A DNA stretch of 64,000 nt from Hymenobacter siberiensis (lineage in GTDB: Bacteria; Bacteroidota; Bacteroidia; Cytophagales; Hymenobacteraceae): contig NZ_JAHLZY020000001.1 of the NCBI RefSeq assembly GCF_018967865.2, forward strand, positions 682,001 to 746,000, given 5' to 3'. The translations under genes were made by a program, and so were the position numbers. A model generated the notes under the pieces. That model was not told the DNA's origin. It worked only from the letters and a program-made list of their open reading frames with translations, and did not search any database. Within the stretch, counting starts at the first letter, position 1; every line of letters begins with the position of its first letter. Shown one piece after another: positions 48,945 through 57,775 of the stretch.

Positions 48945-51848
48945 ATGCCCATGGCCGAAACCTTCCGGCCCCCCTCCGCTGTTAGTTTGTTTATGCCCAA
49001 AAAAGACGCTTTGCAGGTATCGGCCCCCGCCGACAACGCCATTGATAATCTCGACCCGCGCGAATTTATCCTCATCAAAAACGCCCGGGTTCACAACCTC
49101 AAAAATCTCAGCGTAGCCCTACCGCGTAACCAGTTTATCGTCGTCACAGGCCTCTCGGGCTCGGGCAAATCCAGCCTCGCCTTTGATACGCTATATGCTG
49201 AAGGACAGCGCATGTACGTGGAAAGTCTGAGCAGCTACGCCCGCCAGTTTCTGGGCCGCATGGACAAGCCCGACGTGGACTACATCCGGGGCATCTCGCC
49301 GGCTATTGCCATCGAGCAGAAGGTCAGCATCAAGAACAACCGCTCGACGGTGGGCACCAGCACCGAGATTTACGACTACCTCAAGCTGCTGTTTGCGCGG
49401 GTGGGCCGCACGTACTCGCCCGTCAGCGGCGAGCAGGTGCGCAAGGATAACGTGGCCGATGTGGTGGACTTTCTGGCCGCGCAGCCCGACGGCACCCGGG
49501 TCATGATTCTGGCCCCGCTGCACCGCCCCGACAAGACCCGGGCCATGAGCAAGGAGCTGGATTTGCTGCTGCAAAAAGGCTACAGCCGCGTGGTGGTGGA
49601 CGGCGTGACTTCGCAAATCGAGGACCTGATAGGGGAAGACCAGCCCGAGGTGAAGGGCGATGTGTCCATCATGGTGGACCGCGCCGTGCTGCGCCCCGAC
49701 GATGAGGACCTGCTGTTTCGCCTCTCCGATTCGGTGCAAACCGCGTTTTTCGAGGGTCACGGCACTTGCGTGGTGCAGCTGGCTGCTCCCGACCAAGAAC
49801 CCGAAACCCGCATCTTCTCCGATAAATTCGAGCTCGACGGCGTCACCTTCGAGGAGCCCAGCGTCAACTTTTTCTCCTTCAACAACCCCTATGGCGCGTG
49901 CCAGACCTGCGAGGGCTTCGGCTCGGTGCTGGGCATTGACGAGGACTTGGTGATTCCGGACAAGAGCCTGACGGTGTACGAAGGCGCGATTGCGCCCTGG
50001 CGCACCGAGAAGCAGGGCGAGTGGCTGAAGCCGCTGCTGAAAAACGGCATCCGCTTCGATTTTCCCATTCACCGGCCTTATAATGACCTTAGCCAGGCCG
50101 AGCAGCGCCTGCTCTGGACCGGCAACAAGCACTTTGACGGCCTGGACAAGTACTTCAAATGGGTGAGCGAGCAGACCCACAAAATCCAGTACCGCGTGCT
50201 GCAAAGCCGCTACCGGGGCCGCACCACCTGCCCCGATTGCCGGGGCACCCGCCTGCGCAAGGATGCGCAATACGTGCGCATCGACGGCCGCAGCATTGCC
50301 GATATCGTGCTGCTGCCCATCTCTGACGCGCTGACTTTCTTCCAGAACATGAGCCTGAGCGAGCACGATGCCAAAGTGGCCGAACGCCTCGTAACGGAAA
50401 TCACCAACCGCCTCGGCTACCTCAACCGCGTGGGCCTGGGGTACCTGACCTTGAACCGCTTGAGCAACACGCTGAGCGGCGGCGAGAGCCAGCGCATTTC
50501 GCTGGCTACGTCGCTGGGCTCGGCACTTGTGGGCTCCATGTACGTGCTCGATGAGCCTTCAATCGGCCTGCACCCCAAGGATGCGGAGCAGCTCATCGGC
50601 GTGCTGCGCTCCTTGCAGCAGCTCGGCAATACCGTGGTGGTGGTGGAGCACGAGGAGAAGATGATGGAAGCCGCCGACCAGATTATCGACATCGGCCCCG
50701 AGGCCGGCAGCGGCGGTGGCAACCTGATGTTTCAGGGCACCATGGCCGAGCTGCTCCAGGACACCGAAACCTATACTGGCCTTTACCTGAGCGGCAAAAT
50801 GGAAGTAGCGGTGCCCAAAGTGCGCCGCCCCTGGCGCAACGCCCTGGAGCTGACCGGTGCCCGCGAAAACAACCTCAAAAACGTGAGCGTGAAGCTGCCG
50901 CTGGGCGTGATGACCGTGGTAACCGGCGTATCCGGCTCGGGCAAATCCACGCTCATCAAGCGCATTCTGGCCCCGGCCCTGATGAAGATGCTGGGCGGCG
51001 GCGCGGGCGAAAGCACCGGCAAATTCGACCGCCTCACGGGCGTGAGCGGGCAGGTGTCGCACGTCGAGTTCGTGGACCAGAACCCCATTGGTAAGTCGTC
51101 GCGCTCGAACCCGGTGACGTATGTGAAGGCGTATGACGCCATCCGGACGCTGTTTTCGGAGCAGCCGTTGGCCAAGGCCCGGGGGCTGAAGCCGTCGCAC
51201 TTCAGCTTTAATGTGGACGGCGGGCGCTGCGAAGTGTGCCAGGGCGAAGGCCAGGTGAAAATCGAGATGCAGTTCATGGCCGACATCTACCTGACCTGCG
51301 AGGGCTGCGGTGGCCAGAAGTTCAAGCAGGATATTCTGGAAATCAAATTCCAGGACAAAAACATTTATGAGGTGCTGGAAATGACGGTGACCGATGCCGT
51401 GCAGTTCTTCCAGAGCCAGCCCAAAGTGGCCGACCGCCTCCGGCCGCTCGAAGACGTGGGCCTGGGCTACATCCGCCTCGGGCAGTCGGCCAACACGCTG
51501 AGCGGCGGCGAGGCCCAGCGCGTGAAGCTGGCCTCGTTCCTCACCAAAGGCGCGACGCTGCAGCAGGATAAAATCCTGTTCATCTTCGACGAACCCAGTA
51601 CCGGCCTGCATTTCCACGACATCGCCAAGCTGCTGGGTGCGCTGAATGCGCTCATCGAGCAGGGTAATTCCGTGCTCATCATCGAGCATAACGTCGACAT
51701 CATCAAGTGCGCCGACTGGATTATCGACCTCGGCCCCGAGGGTGGCCTGAACGGCGGTCACTTGCTCTTCGAAGGCACGCCGGAGGACATGGTGAAGCTG
51801 AAAGACACCAACCACACGGCCCGCTTCCTGGCCGAGAAGGTTTCCTAA
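48945..51848 (+). CDS. uvrA: Excinuclease ABC subunit UvrA
   Basis: The up-to-967-residue ATPase finds DNA damage in nucleotide excision repair. It has two ABC domains with Walker A motifs TGLSGSGKSSLA (about residue 67) and TGVSGSGKSTLI (about 662), signatures NTLSGGESQRI and NTLSGGEAQRV, and Zn modules with CxxC (CPDCRG, CEVCQGEG, CEGCGG). A start at a later Met (residues 3 or 17) is possible. The promoter is probably the TACCTTCG at about 48926. It is divergent from the broken restriction gene. Confidence 0.96.
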   Translation: MPMAETFRPPSAVSLFMPKKDALQVSAPADNAIDNLDPREFILIKNARVHNLKNLSVALPRNQFIVVTGLSGSGKSSLAFDTLYAEGQRMYVESLSSYARQFLGRMDKPDVDYIRGISPAIAIEQKVSIKNNRSTVGTSTEIYDYLKLLFARVGRTYSPVSGEQVRKDNVADVVDFLAAQPDGTRVMILAPLHRPDKTRAMSKELDLLLQKGYSRVVVDGVTSQIEDLIGEDQPEVKGDVSIMVDRAVLRPDDEDLLFRLSDSVQTAFFEGHGTCVVQLAAPDQEPETRIFSDKFELDGVTFEEPSVNFFSFNNPYGACQTCEGFGSVLGIDEDLVIPDKSLTVYEGAIAPWRTEKQGEWLKPLLKNGIRFDFPIHRPYNDLSQAEQRLLWTGNKHFDGLDKYFKWVSEQTHKIQYRVLQSRYRGRTTCPDCRGTRLRKDAQYVRIDGRSIADIVLLPISDALTFFQNMSLSEHDAKVAERLVTEITNRLGYLNRVGLGYLTLNRLSNTLSGGESQRISLATSLGSALVGSMYVLDEPSIGLHPKDAEQLIGVLRSLQQLGNTVVVVEHEEKMMEAADQIIDIGPEAGSGGGNLMFQGTMAELLQDTETYTGLYLSGKMEVAVPKVRRPWRNALELTGARENNLKNVSVKLPLGVMTVVTGVSGSGKSTLIKRILAPALMKMLGGGAGESTGKFDRLTGVSGQVSHVEFVDQNPIGKSSRSNPVTYVKAYDAIRTLFSEQPLAKARGLKPSHFSFNVDGGRCEVCQGEGQVKIEMQFMADIYLTCEGCGGQKFKQDILEIKFQDKNIYEVLEMTVTDAVQFFQSQPKVADRLRPLEDVGLGYIRLGQSANTLSGGEAQRVKLASFLTKGATLQQDKILFIFDEPSTGLHFHDIAKLLGALNALIEQGNSVLIIEHNVDIIKCADWIIDLGPEGGLNGGHLLFEGTPEDMVKLKDTNHTARFLAEKVS

Positions 51849-51859
51849 GCTCAGCCATT

Positions 51860-52258
51860 ATGCAGCTCGGTGTCGAAGCAAAAATTACGATTGGGACGCC
51901 CAATGCCTTTATCGAGAGCACGTCGGCGGCCGGCACGATAGGCGTGGTGTTTGAGGATGATGGCACGACGGGGTACCTGTATGCCGTTCGCCCGGGCACC
52001 ACCATGGAGCTGCTTGATGCCCTGCATATTTATGATGTGGCCAACGTGGCCGACCGGCAGGTGCCCGTGCGGCTACAGGTATTCTGGGACGTGGCCGGCA
52101 CGGCGGCGGCCCTGCTCATCAACGGGTATTGCCATGCGCTGTTCGACTTTCAGCGCATGGCGGGTTTTTGCCGCACCGCATTTCCGGCCGTCCGCAACGG
52201 GCAAGTACTGAAACGGGAATTGACCGATGAATTGATTGAACAATACTTTGCGGCCTGA
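51860..52258 (+). CDS. DUF2251 protein
   Basis: Translation from ATG 51860 gives 132 residues with the DUF2251 pattern: TIGVVFEDDGTTGYLYAV, LLDALHIYDVANVADRQVP, ALLINGYCHALFDF and GFCRTAFP. The function of this family is unknown. The start at 51860 is chosen because the 5' extension of the open frame lies over the uvrA coding region in another frame. It follows uvrA closely in the same direction and has no signal peptide. Confidence 0.85.
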   Translation: MQLGVEAKITIGTPNAFIESTSAAGTIGVVFEDDGTTGYLYAVRPGTTMELLDALHIYDVANVADRQVPVRLQVFWDVAGTAAALLINGYCHALFDFQRMAGFCRTAFPAVRNGQVLKRELTDELIEQYFAA

Positions 52259-52427
52259 TACCAGTAGAGTAGGTCGTGTCTGTTAAGCAAGCCGAATACC
52301 GGCCAATGCGTTGTCCTGTAGGGTAGTGGCTGCGGTAGCCGGAAAGTGATTCGGGATGGTCTGAAAAACGTAGAACCATCCATAAAGATTAATACGTAAG
52401 TTCACTTCCCCCCTCACATCCATCCTC

Positions 52428-53315
52428 GTGACTATGCCCACCGCTACAACGCCTCCGGACCACTACGCTGCCGCTAACCGGTCGGGCACGGGTCGGCTTT
52501 GGCGGTGGCTGACGGCGCTGGCCATCATCGGCAATATTGCCCTCAACTATTATTCAAATACCCGTCCCTTCGCCGGGCAAACGATGGGTGCGGTTTCGGC
52601 CAAGTACCCCACGCTGTTCACGCCGGCGGGCTACGCGTTCAGCATCTGGGGGCTGATTTTTCTGGCCCTGACCATTTATGCGGTGTGGCAGCTGCTGCCG
52701 GCGCAACGGCGAATATCGCTGCCTGATGCCCTGGCCAAGCCGCTCACGCTGGCCAGTGTTGCCACCGGGGCCTGGGTGGTCCTGTTTGCCTATGAGTTGA
52801 TTTTGCCCAGTGTGGGCGTGATGCTGCTCATTCTCGGCTGCCTGATAGTGGCTTACGGGCGGGCCCGGCGGCGCATTTTCGCCGACGCGGCTCCGGCGCT
52901 GGCGGGTGTGCCGTTCTCGCTGTACTTGGGCTGGATTTCGGTGGCGTCGGTCATCAACATCACCATCGGGCTGCAGCAGCTGGGCTGGCAAACGGCCGAA
53001 GGTGCATCGGTAACCCTCACGCTGGGGCTGATTTTTGTGGTGGTGGCGCTGGGGCTGATTATGAGCCGCGTGTTTCGCGATATGGTGTTCCCACTGGTGG
53101 TGGCCTGGGCCTTGGTGGCCGTGTGGGTAGTGCGGCTGCGCGAAGTGCCCGAGCTGGGCTGGGCCGCGCTGATTGGCGCGGCCGTGGTGGCCATTGCGGG
53201 CGTTGTGCTCTCGCGGCTGGGCGGCCGCAAAACGCCCTGGCAGCTGCGCGACGAAGCCGCCGCCGCCGCCGAAGCCGAGATTGCCGCCCGCAACACCATG
53301 CGCGCCTCCGAGTAG
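52428..53315 (+). CDS. TspO/MBR-like membrane protein
   Basis: The 295-residue protein has about eight to nine hydrophobic segments, with the aromatic TspO-like stretch AKYPTLFTPAGYAFSIWGLIFLALTIYAVWQLLPA (about 56-93) in the first half. It belongs to the extended tryptophan-rich sensory/TspO-like families of bacteria, where ligand binding is assumed. The start is GTG at 52428, or ATG at 52434. Next come tpiA and other genes in the same direction. Role unknown. Confidence 0.78.
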   Translation: MTMPTATTPPDHYAAANRSGTGRLWRWLTALAIIGNIALNYYSNTRPFAGQTMGAVSAKYPTLFTPAGYAFSIWGLIFLALTIYAVWQLLPAQRRISLPDALAKPLTLASVATGAWVVLFAYELILPSVGVMLLILGCLIVAYGRARRRIFADAAPALAGVPFSLYLGWISVASVINITIGLQQLGWQTAEGASVTLTLGLIFVVVALGLIMSRVFRDMVFPLVVAWALVAVWVVRLREVPELGWAALIGAAVVAIAGVVLSRLGGRKTPWQLRDEAAAAAEAEIAARNTMRASE

Positions 53316-53373
53316 CGGCGTGGCCCGGCGTGGCGCGGCGCGGGTGCGGGTGCGCCGCCGCCGGTTTGGCCCG

Positions 53374-53381
53374 TAGCTTTG
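53374..53381 (+). promoter_or_regulatory. Promoter -7 element of tpiA
   Basis: TAGCTTTG matches the Bacteroidota -7 consensus, 37 nt before the tpiA ATG. It lies in the 100-nt gap after the TspO-like gene. Confidence 0.6.
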
Positions 53382-53418
53382 CAGGTAGTCCCAACCTTCT
53401 TACCTGACCCGCTCGATT

Positions 53419-54183
53419 ATGCGCCAAAAACTTGTTGCCGGCAACTGGAAAATGAACCTGACCTACCCCGAGGCCCTGGCCCTGGTAGGTGAAATCACCA
53501 GTCTGGCCGGCGAAGCGGGCGCGGCTTCCGCGCCCACCGTCGTGATTTGCCCGCCTTTCCCGTTCCTGCACGCCGTGGGCCAGCAGCTGCCGCAAGCCTC
53601 CAATTTTCACCTCGGGGCCCAGAACTGCCACCAGAAAGAAAGCGGCGCCTTCACCGGCGAAGTTTCGGCCAAAATGCTGGCCTCAGTGGGCTGCGAATAC
53701 GTGATTCTGGGCCACTCGGAGCGCCGCCAGTACTTCCGCGAAGATGACGAGCTGCTGAGCCAGAAGCTGAAAGCCGCCCTGGCCGCCGGCCTCAAGCCCA
53801 TTTTCTGCGTGGGCGAGTCGCTGGATACCCGCGAGGCCGACGAAACGTTTAAATACATTGGCAAGCAGCTCACTGATGGCCTGTTCCACCTCAGCAATGA
53901 GGAATTTGCCCAGGTCGTGATTGCCTACGAGCCCATCTGGGCCATCGGCACGGGCCGCACCGCCACCAGCGCCCAGGCGCAGGAAGTGCACGCCTTCATC
54001 CGCGAGCAGATTGCCCGCGCCTACGACGCCGAAGCCGCCCTCGATACCACCATTCTCTACGGCGGCTCGGCTAATGCGCAGAATGCCAAGGAGCTGTTCT
54101 CGCAGCCCGACGTGGACGGCGGCCTCATCGGCGGCGCGGCCCTGAAAGCGGCGGACTTCACCACGATTATCCAGTCGTTTTAA
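53419..54183 (+). CDS. tpiA: Triose-phosphate isomerase
   Basis: The 254-residue glycolytic enzyme interconverts dihydroxyacetone phosphate and glyceraldehyde 3-phosphate. It opens with RQKLVAGNWKMNL, has the catalytic His in YVILGHSERRQYF (about 97) and the catalytic Glu in IAYEPIWAIGTG (about 171), followed by the loop-6 region and the phosphate-binding YGGSANAQNAKELF. Length is that of the family. A word-type hairpin follows. Confidence 0.97.
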   Translation: MRQKLVAGNWKMNLTYPEALALVGEITSLAGEAGAASAPTVVICPPFPFLHAVGQQLPQASNFHLGAQNCHQKESGAFTGEVSAKMLASVGCEYVILGHSERRQYFREDDELLSQKLKAALAAGLKPIFCVGESLDTREADETFKYIGKQLTDGLFHLSNEEFAQVVIAYEPIWAIGTGRTATSAQAQEVHAFIREQIARAYDAEAALDTTILYGGSANAQNAKELFSQPDVDGGLIGGAALKAADFTTIIQSF

Positions 54184-54285
54184 GAAGGGTTGAATTTTTA
54201 GGGTTGAGTGTTGAGTTGAACGCGCAACGCGGCATTGCATTTGACATCCTACACTCAACCCTCAACATTCAAAACTCAACCCTTC
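54184..54285. repeat. Intergenic hairpin of reiterated words (site f)
   Basis: GAAGGGTTGAATTTTTAGGG and GTTGAGTGTTGAGTTGAA at the left face ACTCAACCCTCAACATTC and AAAACTCAACCCTTC at the right, with the words GGTTGAG/CTCAACC. It lies between tpiA and the DUF6150 gene. Confidence 0.75.
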
Positions 54286-54289
54286 CTCA

Positions 54290-54640
54290 ATGCTCTCCTT
54301 CATTCTCACGCTCCTGCTGGCCCTGCTACCCGCCAAAAGCCCGGCGGCCGGCCCGCTGGAGCCGTGCAAAATCTTCGGCTCAGTCTATCTCGAAACCGAC
54401 CCGGGCCGGCGCAGCTACTGCTACGGCACGGTGTACGTAGAGCCCGAAGAAGCCTTTGCCGATGTGCTGATTTTCAAGGAGAACAACAAGCTGTTTGCCG
54501 ATAAGCCCGGCCTGTGGGCCGAAGCCCCCGCCCGCGACTTTGCCGACTACGTGCTGCTGGTGGTAACCGACCGCAGCCGCGCTGATTTCAGCATTCACTA
54601 CACCACGGTGCGCTCCTTCGCCGGCTGCAAGACCAATTAA
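54290..54640 (+). CDS. DUF6150-like secreted protein
   Basis: The 116-residue protein opens with a signal-like hydrophobic segment (MLSFILTLLLALLPAKSPAA) followed by a compact domain with CKIFGSVYLETDPGRRSYC and a C-terminal FSIHYTTVRSFAGCKTN. Three Cys may form a disulfide. This matches the DUF6150 family of Bacteroidota, of unknown function. It lies between tpiA and prmA, an order that appears stable apart from the IS between. The product probably enters the periplasm. Confidence 0.75.
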   Translation: MLSFILTLLLALLPAKSPAAGPLEPCKIFGSVYLETDPGRRSYCYGTVYVEPEEAFADVLIFKENNKLFADKPGLWAEAPARDFADYVLLVVTDRSRADFSIHYTTVRSFAGCKTN

Positions 54641-54734
54641 GGGGAGTTAAGAGTTAGGAGTTAAAAGTTATAAGTTGAACTGTTAAACGGCTTCAACTTC
54701 AATCTTTCGGTTCTCAAACTCTTAACTCCTAACG

Positions 54735-55936
54735 TACTCTACCCTACTATTTTTAGTAATTGATTTTTAGCAAGTTGCCTCGTAATCCAGTTCAGTAGCG
54801 TTTCAACCAAGCGGGCCAATGGGTCCTCGGGCAGGGTCAGCGGGCGGGCGAGTTGGCGGAGCAGATTGAGGCCGTGGCGGCTCAGGCTGGCGGCCCGGTA
54901 GCCGTGGTTTTTGCGGGCAATGGGCTGGCGGCCGCCGTGGGCGGCCGCGCCCACGCCCAGACAAAACGCGTAGGCCAGGCTGACCAGGGCCACGAGCTTG
55001 CGCAGCTTTTGGAAACAGCGCAAGTGGGTGGCTTCCAAGTTAAAGCCCCGCCCTTTCAGATTTTGAAAGCATTGCTCAATCGTCCAGCGCTTGGCGTAGA
55101 GTTGCGCGAGGTGGTTCAGGCCGGCCGTGGCAAACAGGAAGACAAACGCGTCCGCCGCCACGGCCTTGACCCAGACCTGCCCCCAAACCCCGTCGACCTG
55201 CACGTGGGCGAAGCGGCGCACCTGCCCCGGCACCAGGCCCAGGTCGGCCACGGCCTGCCGCCGGCCGTCGGCGTGGGTCAGGCAATGGTGCTTGGGCAGG
55301 CGCATGATAAAATTAAGCCCGTTGTCTTTGAGCCACTTGAACCACGCATGGCCGACAAATTCCCGGTCGCCCACGACCAGGCCGATGCAGTCTTTGCCCA
55401 GCAAGGCCACGCAGATTTCGAGCACGGCGATGCGGTCGGCGGCGTTGGAGTTGCCGCTGCGGTTGTCGAGTAGGTGCCAATAAAGGGGCACGTGGACTTC
55501 GCCCGTGCCGACGGTGACGAGTAGGATGTTCACCTGGCACTGGCCGAAGTCCCACTCCGTGCGGTCGAGGCATAAGCGCAGCTTGCCCTGCGCAGGCAAC
55601 AAACTCAGTAAAAGCTTGGCCAACAGTACGTAATTGAGGTCGACTTCGCGGAAAAAGTCCTGAATGCGCGTTTCGTTCGAGGCGGGCTTGGCCGCGTCAT
55701 TGAGGTGCTGGGCCACCTCGCCGAATTGCACGTTGCGGCTCTTTATCAGGCCAAGAATGAACTGGCCCACAAACTTTTGGCGGGACAAGTGGCCCACAAA
55801 CGGGGCCTGCTGCAAAAGCGTCGTAATTTTAGCGGCGAAGTGTTGCTTCACGGGGCAGAACGGATTTTTGGTGGTGTCGGAACCCCAAAGGTCGGGCTGC
55901 CCCGTTTTTGTACCTGAAAAATAGTAGGGTAGAGTA
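54735..55936 (-). mobile_element. IS4-family insertion sequence, intact
   Basis: The 1,202-bp element has 20-bp terminal inverted repeats: TACTCTACCCTACTATTTTT at 54735-54754 and its complement at 55917-55936. The 9-bp target duplication CTCCTAACG stands at 54726-54734 and 55937-55945. It carries one transposase gene. The insertion lies in an intergenic word-type hairpin. Confidence 0.92.
54739..55851 (-). CDS. IS4-family transposase
   Basis: The 370-residue DDE transposase has the first Asp in LCLDRTEWDFG, the second in GLVVGDREFVG, and the YREK signature YAKRWTIEQCFQNLK (Y-x2-R-x3-E-x6-K). The frame is uninterrupted and the ends of the element are intact, so it may be active. The stop codon lies within the left terminal repeat. 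It is on the - strand between DUF6150 and prmA. Confidence 0.93.
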   Translation of the reverse strand: MKQHFAAKITTLLQQAPFVGHLSRQKFVGQFILGLIKSRNVQFGEVAQHLNDAAKPASNETRIQDFFREVDLNYVLLAKLLLSLLPAQGKLRLCLDRTEWDFGQCQVNILLVTVGTGEVHVPLYWHLLDNRSGNSNAADRIAVLEICVALLGKDCIGLVVGDREFVGHAWFKWLKDNGLNFIMRLPKHHCLTHADGRRQAVADLGLVPGQVRRFAHVQVDGVWGQVWVKAVAADAFVFLFATAGLNHLAQLYAKRWTIEQCFQNLKGRGFNLEATHLRCFQKLRKLVALVSLAYAFCLGVGAAAHGGRQPIARKNHGYRAASLSRHGLNLLRQLARPLTLPEDPLARLVETLLNWITRQLAKNQLLKIVG

Positions 55937-55967
55937 CTCCTAACGCTTAACTTATAACTTCAACCAA

Positions 55968-56798
55968 GTGGATTTTATTGAACTGACCGTCGAAGCCCCG
56001 CGCGAGCTGGCCGACATTCTGGTGGCCGAGCTGGCCGAAGTGGGTTTCGACACCTTTGAGGATACCGATGCAGGCTTCCAGGCCTACACCACCGAAGATG
56101 TTTTCAACCCCGACGCGGTGGCCGAAATCATGAGCCGCTACGAGGGCCAGGGCGAGCTGAGCCATTCGCACCGCGTGATTACCCGCCAGAACTGGAATGC
56201 CGAGTGGGAGAAGAACTTCCAACCTCTCATCATTGCCGAGCGGGTATCGGTGCGTGCGCCGTTTCACCCCGAGCCGGCCGGTGTCGACTACGACATTGTG
56301 ATAATGCCGCGCATGTCGTTCGGCACGGGCCACCACGAAACCACGGCCCTGATGATTGAAAATCAGCTTGATGTGAGCCATAAAGGGTTGCGCGTGCTGG
56401 ACATGGGCACCGGCACCGGCATTCTGGCCATTATGGCTGAGATGCTGGGGGCCCGCCAGGTGCTGGCCGTTGACACCGAGCCCTGGACCGTGGAAAATGC
56501 CCGCGACAACGCCGCCGAAAATCAGTGCCACGGCATCGAGTGTCGCCTGGGCGGCGTGGAAACCCTCGCCAACGAGGAGCCCTTCGACCTCATTCTGGCC
56601 AACATCAACCGCAACGTGCTGTTGGAGGATATGCACGAGTACGCCCGCCTGCTGCCCAGCGGCCGGCCCATCCTGTTCAGCGGCTTCTACGAGGAAGACC
56701 TGCCCAAAATTCAGGCCGAGGCCAGCAAGCATGGCCTGCGCTACCAGCGCCACCGCACGCTGCGTAGCTGGGTATCGGCGGTGTTTGAGAAGGAATAA
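55968..56798 (+). CDS. prmA: Ribosomal protein L11 methyltransferase
   Basis: The 276-residue SAM-dependent methyltransferase modifies L11. The SAM site reads LDMGTGTGILAIMAEMLGA (about residue 143), the substrate loop is FGTGHHETTALMI, and a motif IV-like ILANINRNVL follows. The start is GTG at 55968. Length is normal. It stands just after the IS and is followed by a terminator; transcription from an upstream promoter before the IS may have been disturbed. Confidence 0.94.
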   Translation: MDFIELTVEAPRELADILVAELAEVGFDTFEDTDAGFQAYTTEDVFNPDAVAEIMSRYEGQGELSHSHRVITRQNWNAEWEKNFQPLIIAERVSVRAPFHPEPAGVDYDIVIMPRMSFGTGHHETTALMIENQLDVSHKGLRVLDMGTGTGILAIMAEMLGARQVLAVDTEPWTVENARDNAAENQCHGIECRLGGVETLANEEPFDLILANINRNVLLEDMHEYARLLPSGRPILFSGFYEEDLPKIQAEASKHGLRYQRHRTLRSWVSAVFEKE

Positions 56799-56822
56799 GT
56801 ACCAGCAGCACCAATAGTAAAG

Positions 56823-56856
56823 AACGTCCTGCTTCGGTTGCGAAGCAGGACGTTTT
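56823..56856 (+). terminator. Rho-independent terminator after prmA
   Basis: AACGTCCTGCTTCG and its exact complement pair around GTTG and are followed by TTTTGCG. Confidence 0.85.
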
Positions 56857-56896
56857 GCGTTGCGGTCGGCTGCATGGGGCGTTGGTTGTGCCGGGT

Positions 56897-56929
56897 GGCA
56901 TCCTTCCCGGCAACGATTGCGCGAATAAA
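56897..56929 (+). promoter_or_regulatory. Shared 33-bp motif, copy 1
   Basis: The sequence (GGCATCCTTCCCGGCAACGA then TTGCGCGAATAAA) matches the copy at 61838-61870 at 28 of 33 positions and, in reverse, a copy at 61707-61736. It contains GCAACGATTGC, a LacI-type palindrome. It lies 130 nt before the truncated gene at 57059. Candidate operator of a polysaccharide regulon. Confidence 0.5.
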
Positions 56930-57058
56930 AAGGGTCCTGAAGGCATATTACGAGCCATTGGGGCCGTAATATTAGCATACAGAATTACCGGCCTGCCGCG
57001 GCTGTTTTGGTGCGGCGGGCCTGGGTGATTCTTTTATCAGCACCCCAGATTTCCCGCA

Positions 57059-57166
57059 ATGAATTTATTCTCCACTCCGTTTTCTTCGCTTCGTGTTGCA
57101 GCCGGCCGGCCAGCGGCGCGGGTTGGCCTGGGCCTCGTGGCATTGGTGGCCGGCCTGGCCGCTTAG
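57059..57166 (+). pseudogene. Truncated open frame with signal/membrane segment
   Basis: From ATG 57059 the frame reads MNLFSTPFSSLRVAAGRPAA then RVGLGLVALVAGLAA and stops at 57164. This looks like the N-terminal signal part of a larger exported protein. The rest is missing, and a transposase remnant begins within 25 nt. The shared upstream motif suggests that it once belonged to the same regulon as the pectin genes at 61.5-62 kb. Confidence 0.45.
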
Positions 57167-57189
57167 CGCCGCCGCCCGGCGGTTGGAGT

Positions 57190-57591
57190 CAGGGCGTGGA
57201 AGTGCGCCTGAAAGAAGTGCCCTTTGGCGTAAAACTCTTCAAGCTAGTGGCCACGAACGGCGACATTGAATGGTTTATTACCAACCACTTGGCTGCTCAT
57301 CTGACCCGCGAAATGGTGATTGAAGCCGTGCAGGTGTGTTGGCAGGTAGAGGAGTTTCACCGCAGCTTCAAACAGTTGACGGGGTCGGAGAAGTGCCCGT
57401 GCCGGAAGGAGATGGCGCAACGCAACCACTTGGCCTGTTGTTGCTTGGCCTGGGTATCGCTGCGTCAACACGCCCGCCGCATGGGGCAAACTATTTATCA
57501 GGTGACCAACAGCAATGGGCACCCTACCTGCGGCAGTTGCTCCAAAAACCACTCATTCAAGCACTTGTATAGTCGAGTGCGTAAGTCCTAA
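57190..57591 (+). pseudogene. C-terminal remnant of an IS transposase
   Basis: The frame encodes SQGVEVRLKEVPFGVKLFKL, ATNGDIEWFITN and CWQVEEFHRSFKQLTGSEKC, the C-terminal part of an IS701/IS4-like transposase with the Y-R-E-K region degenerate (the Tyr and Arg positions are lost). The N-terminal half and one IS end are missing. It overlaps no intact gene. A remnant of an older insertion that probably truncated the 57059 gene. Confidence 0.7.
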
Positions 57592-57775
57592 CAAGAGTAC
57601 CGATTTTTTGCCCAAGCCGCCCCAAAAACCCCGGCAGTAGCGCGCTGGCGAGTAGCTTGCTGTCGCTAAGGAAGGTGCCCGGGTGGGCCGGTGCTTCATG
57701 TCGTCGCCATCTTTGTGCGGTAATCTAGGAGCCGGCCCGTGTGTGCGGGCCGTCTGTTTTCGACTGAATGCAACC

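Larger units (their letters stand above)
54641..55964. repeat. Intergenic hairpin of reiterated words (site g), split by an IS
   Basis: Left words TTAAGAGTTAGGAGTTAAAA and GTTATAAGTTGAA (54647-54679) are complementary to the right words CTCTTAACTCCTAAC and GCTTAACTTATAACTTCAAC (54718-54734 and 55937-55964). The IS (54735-55936) sits inside the right arm. Without it the structure would be a hairpin like site f. Confidence 0.7.
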
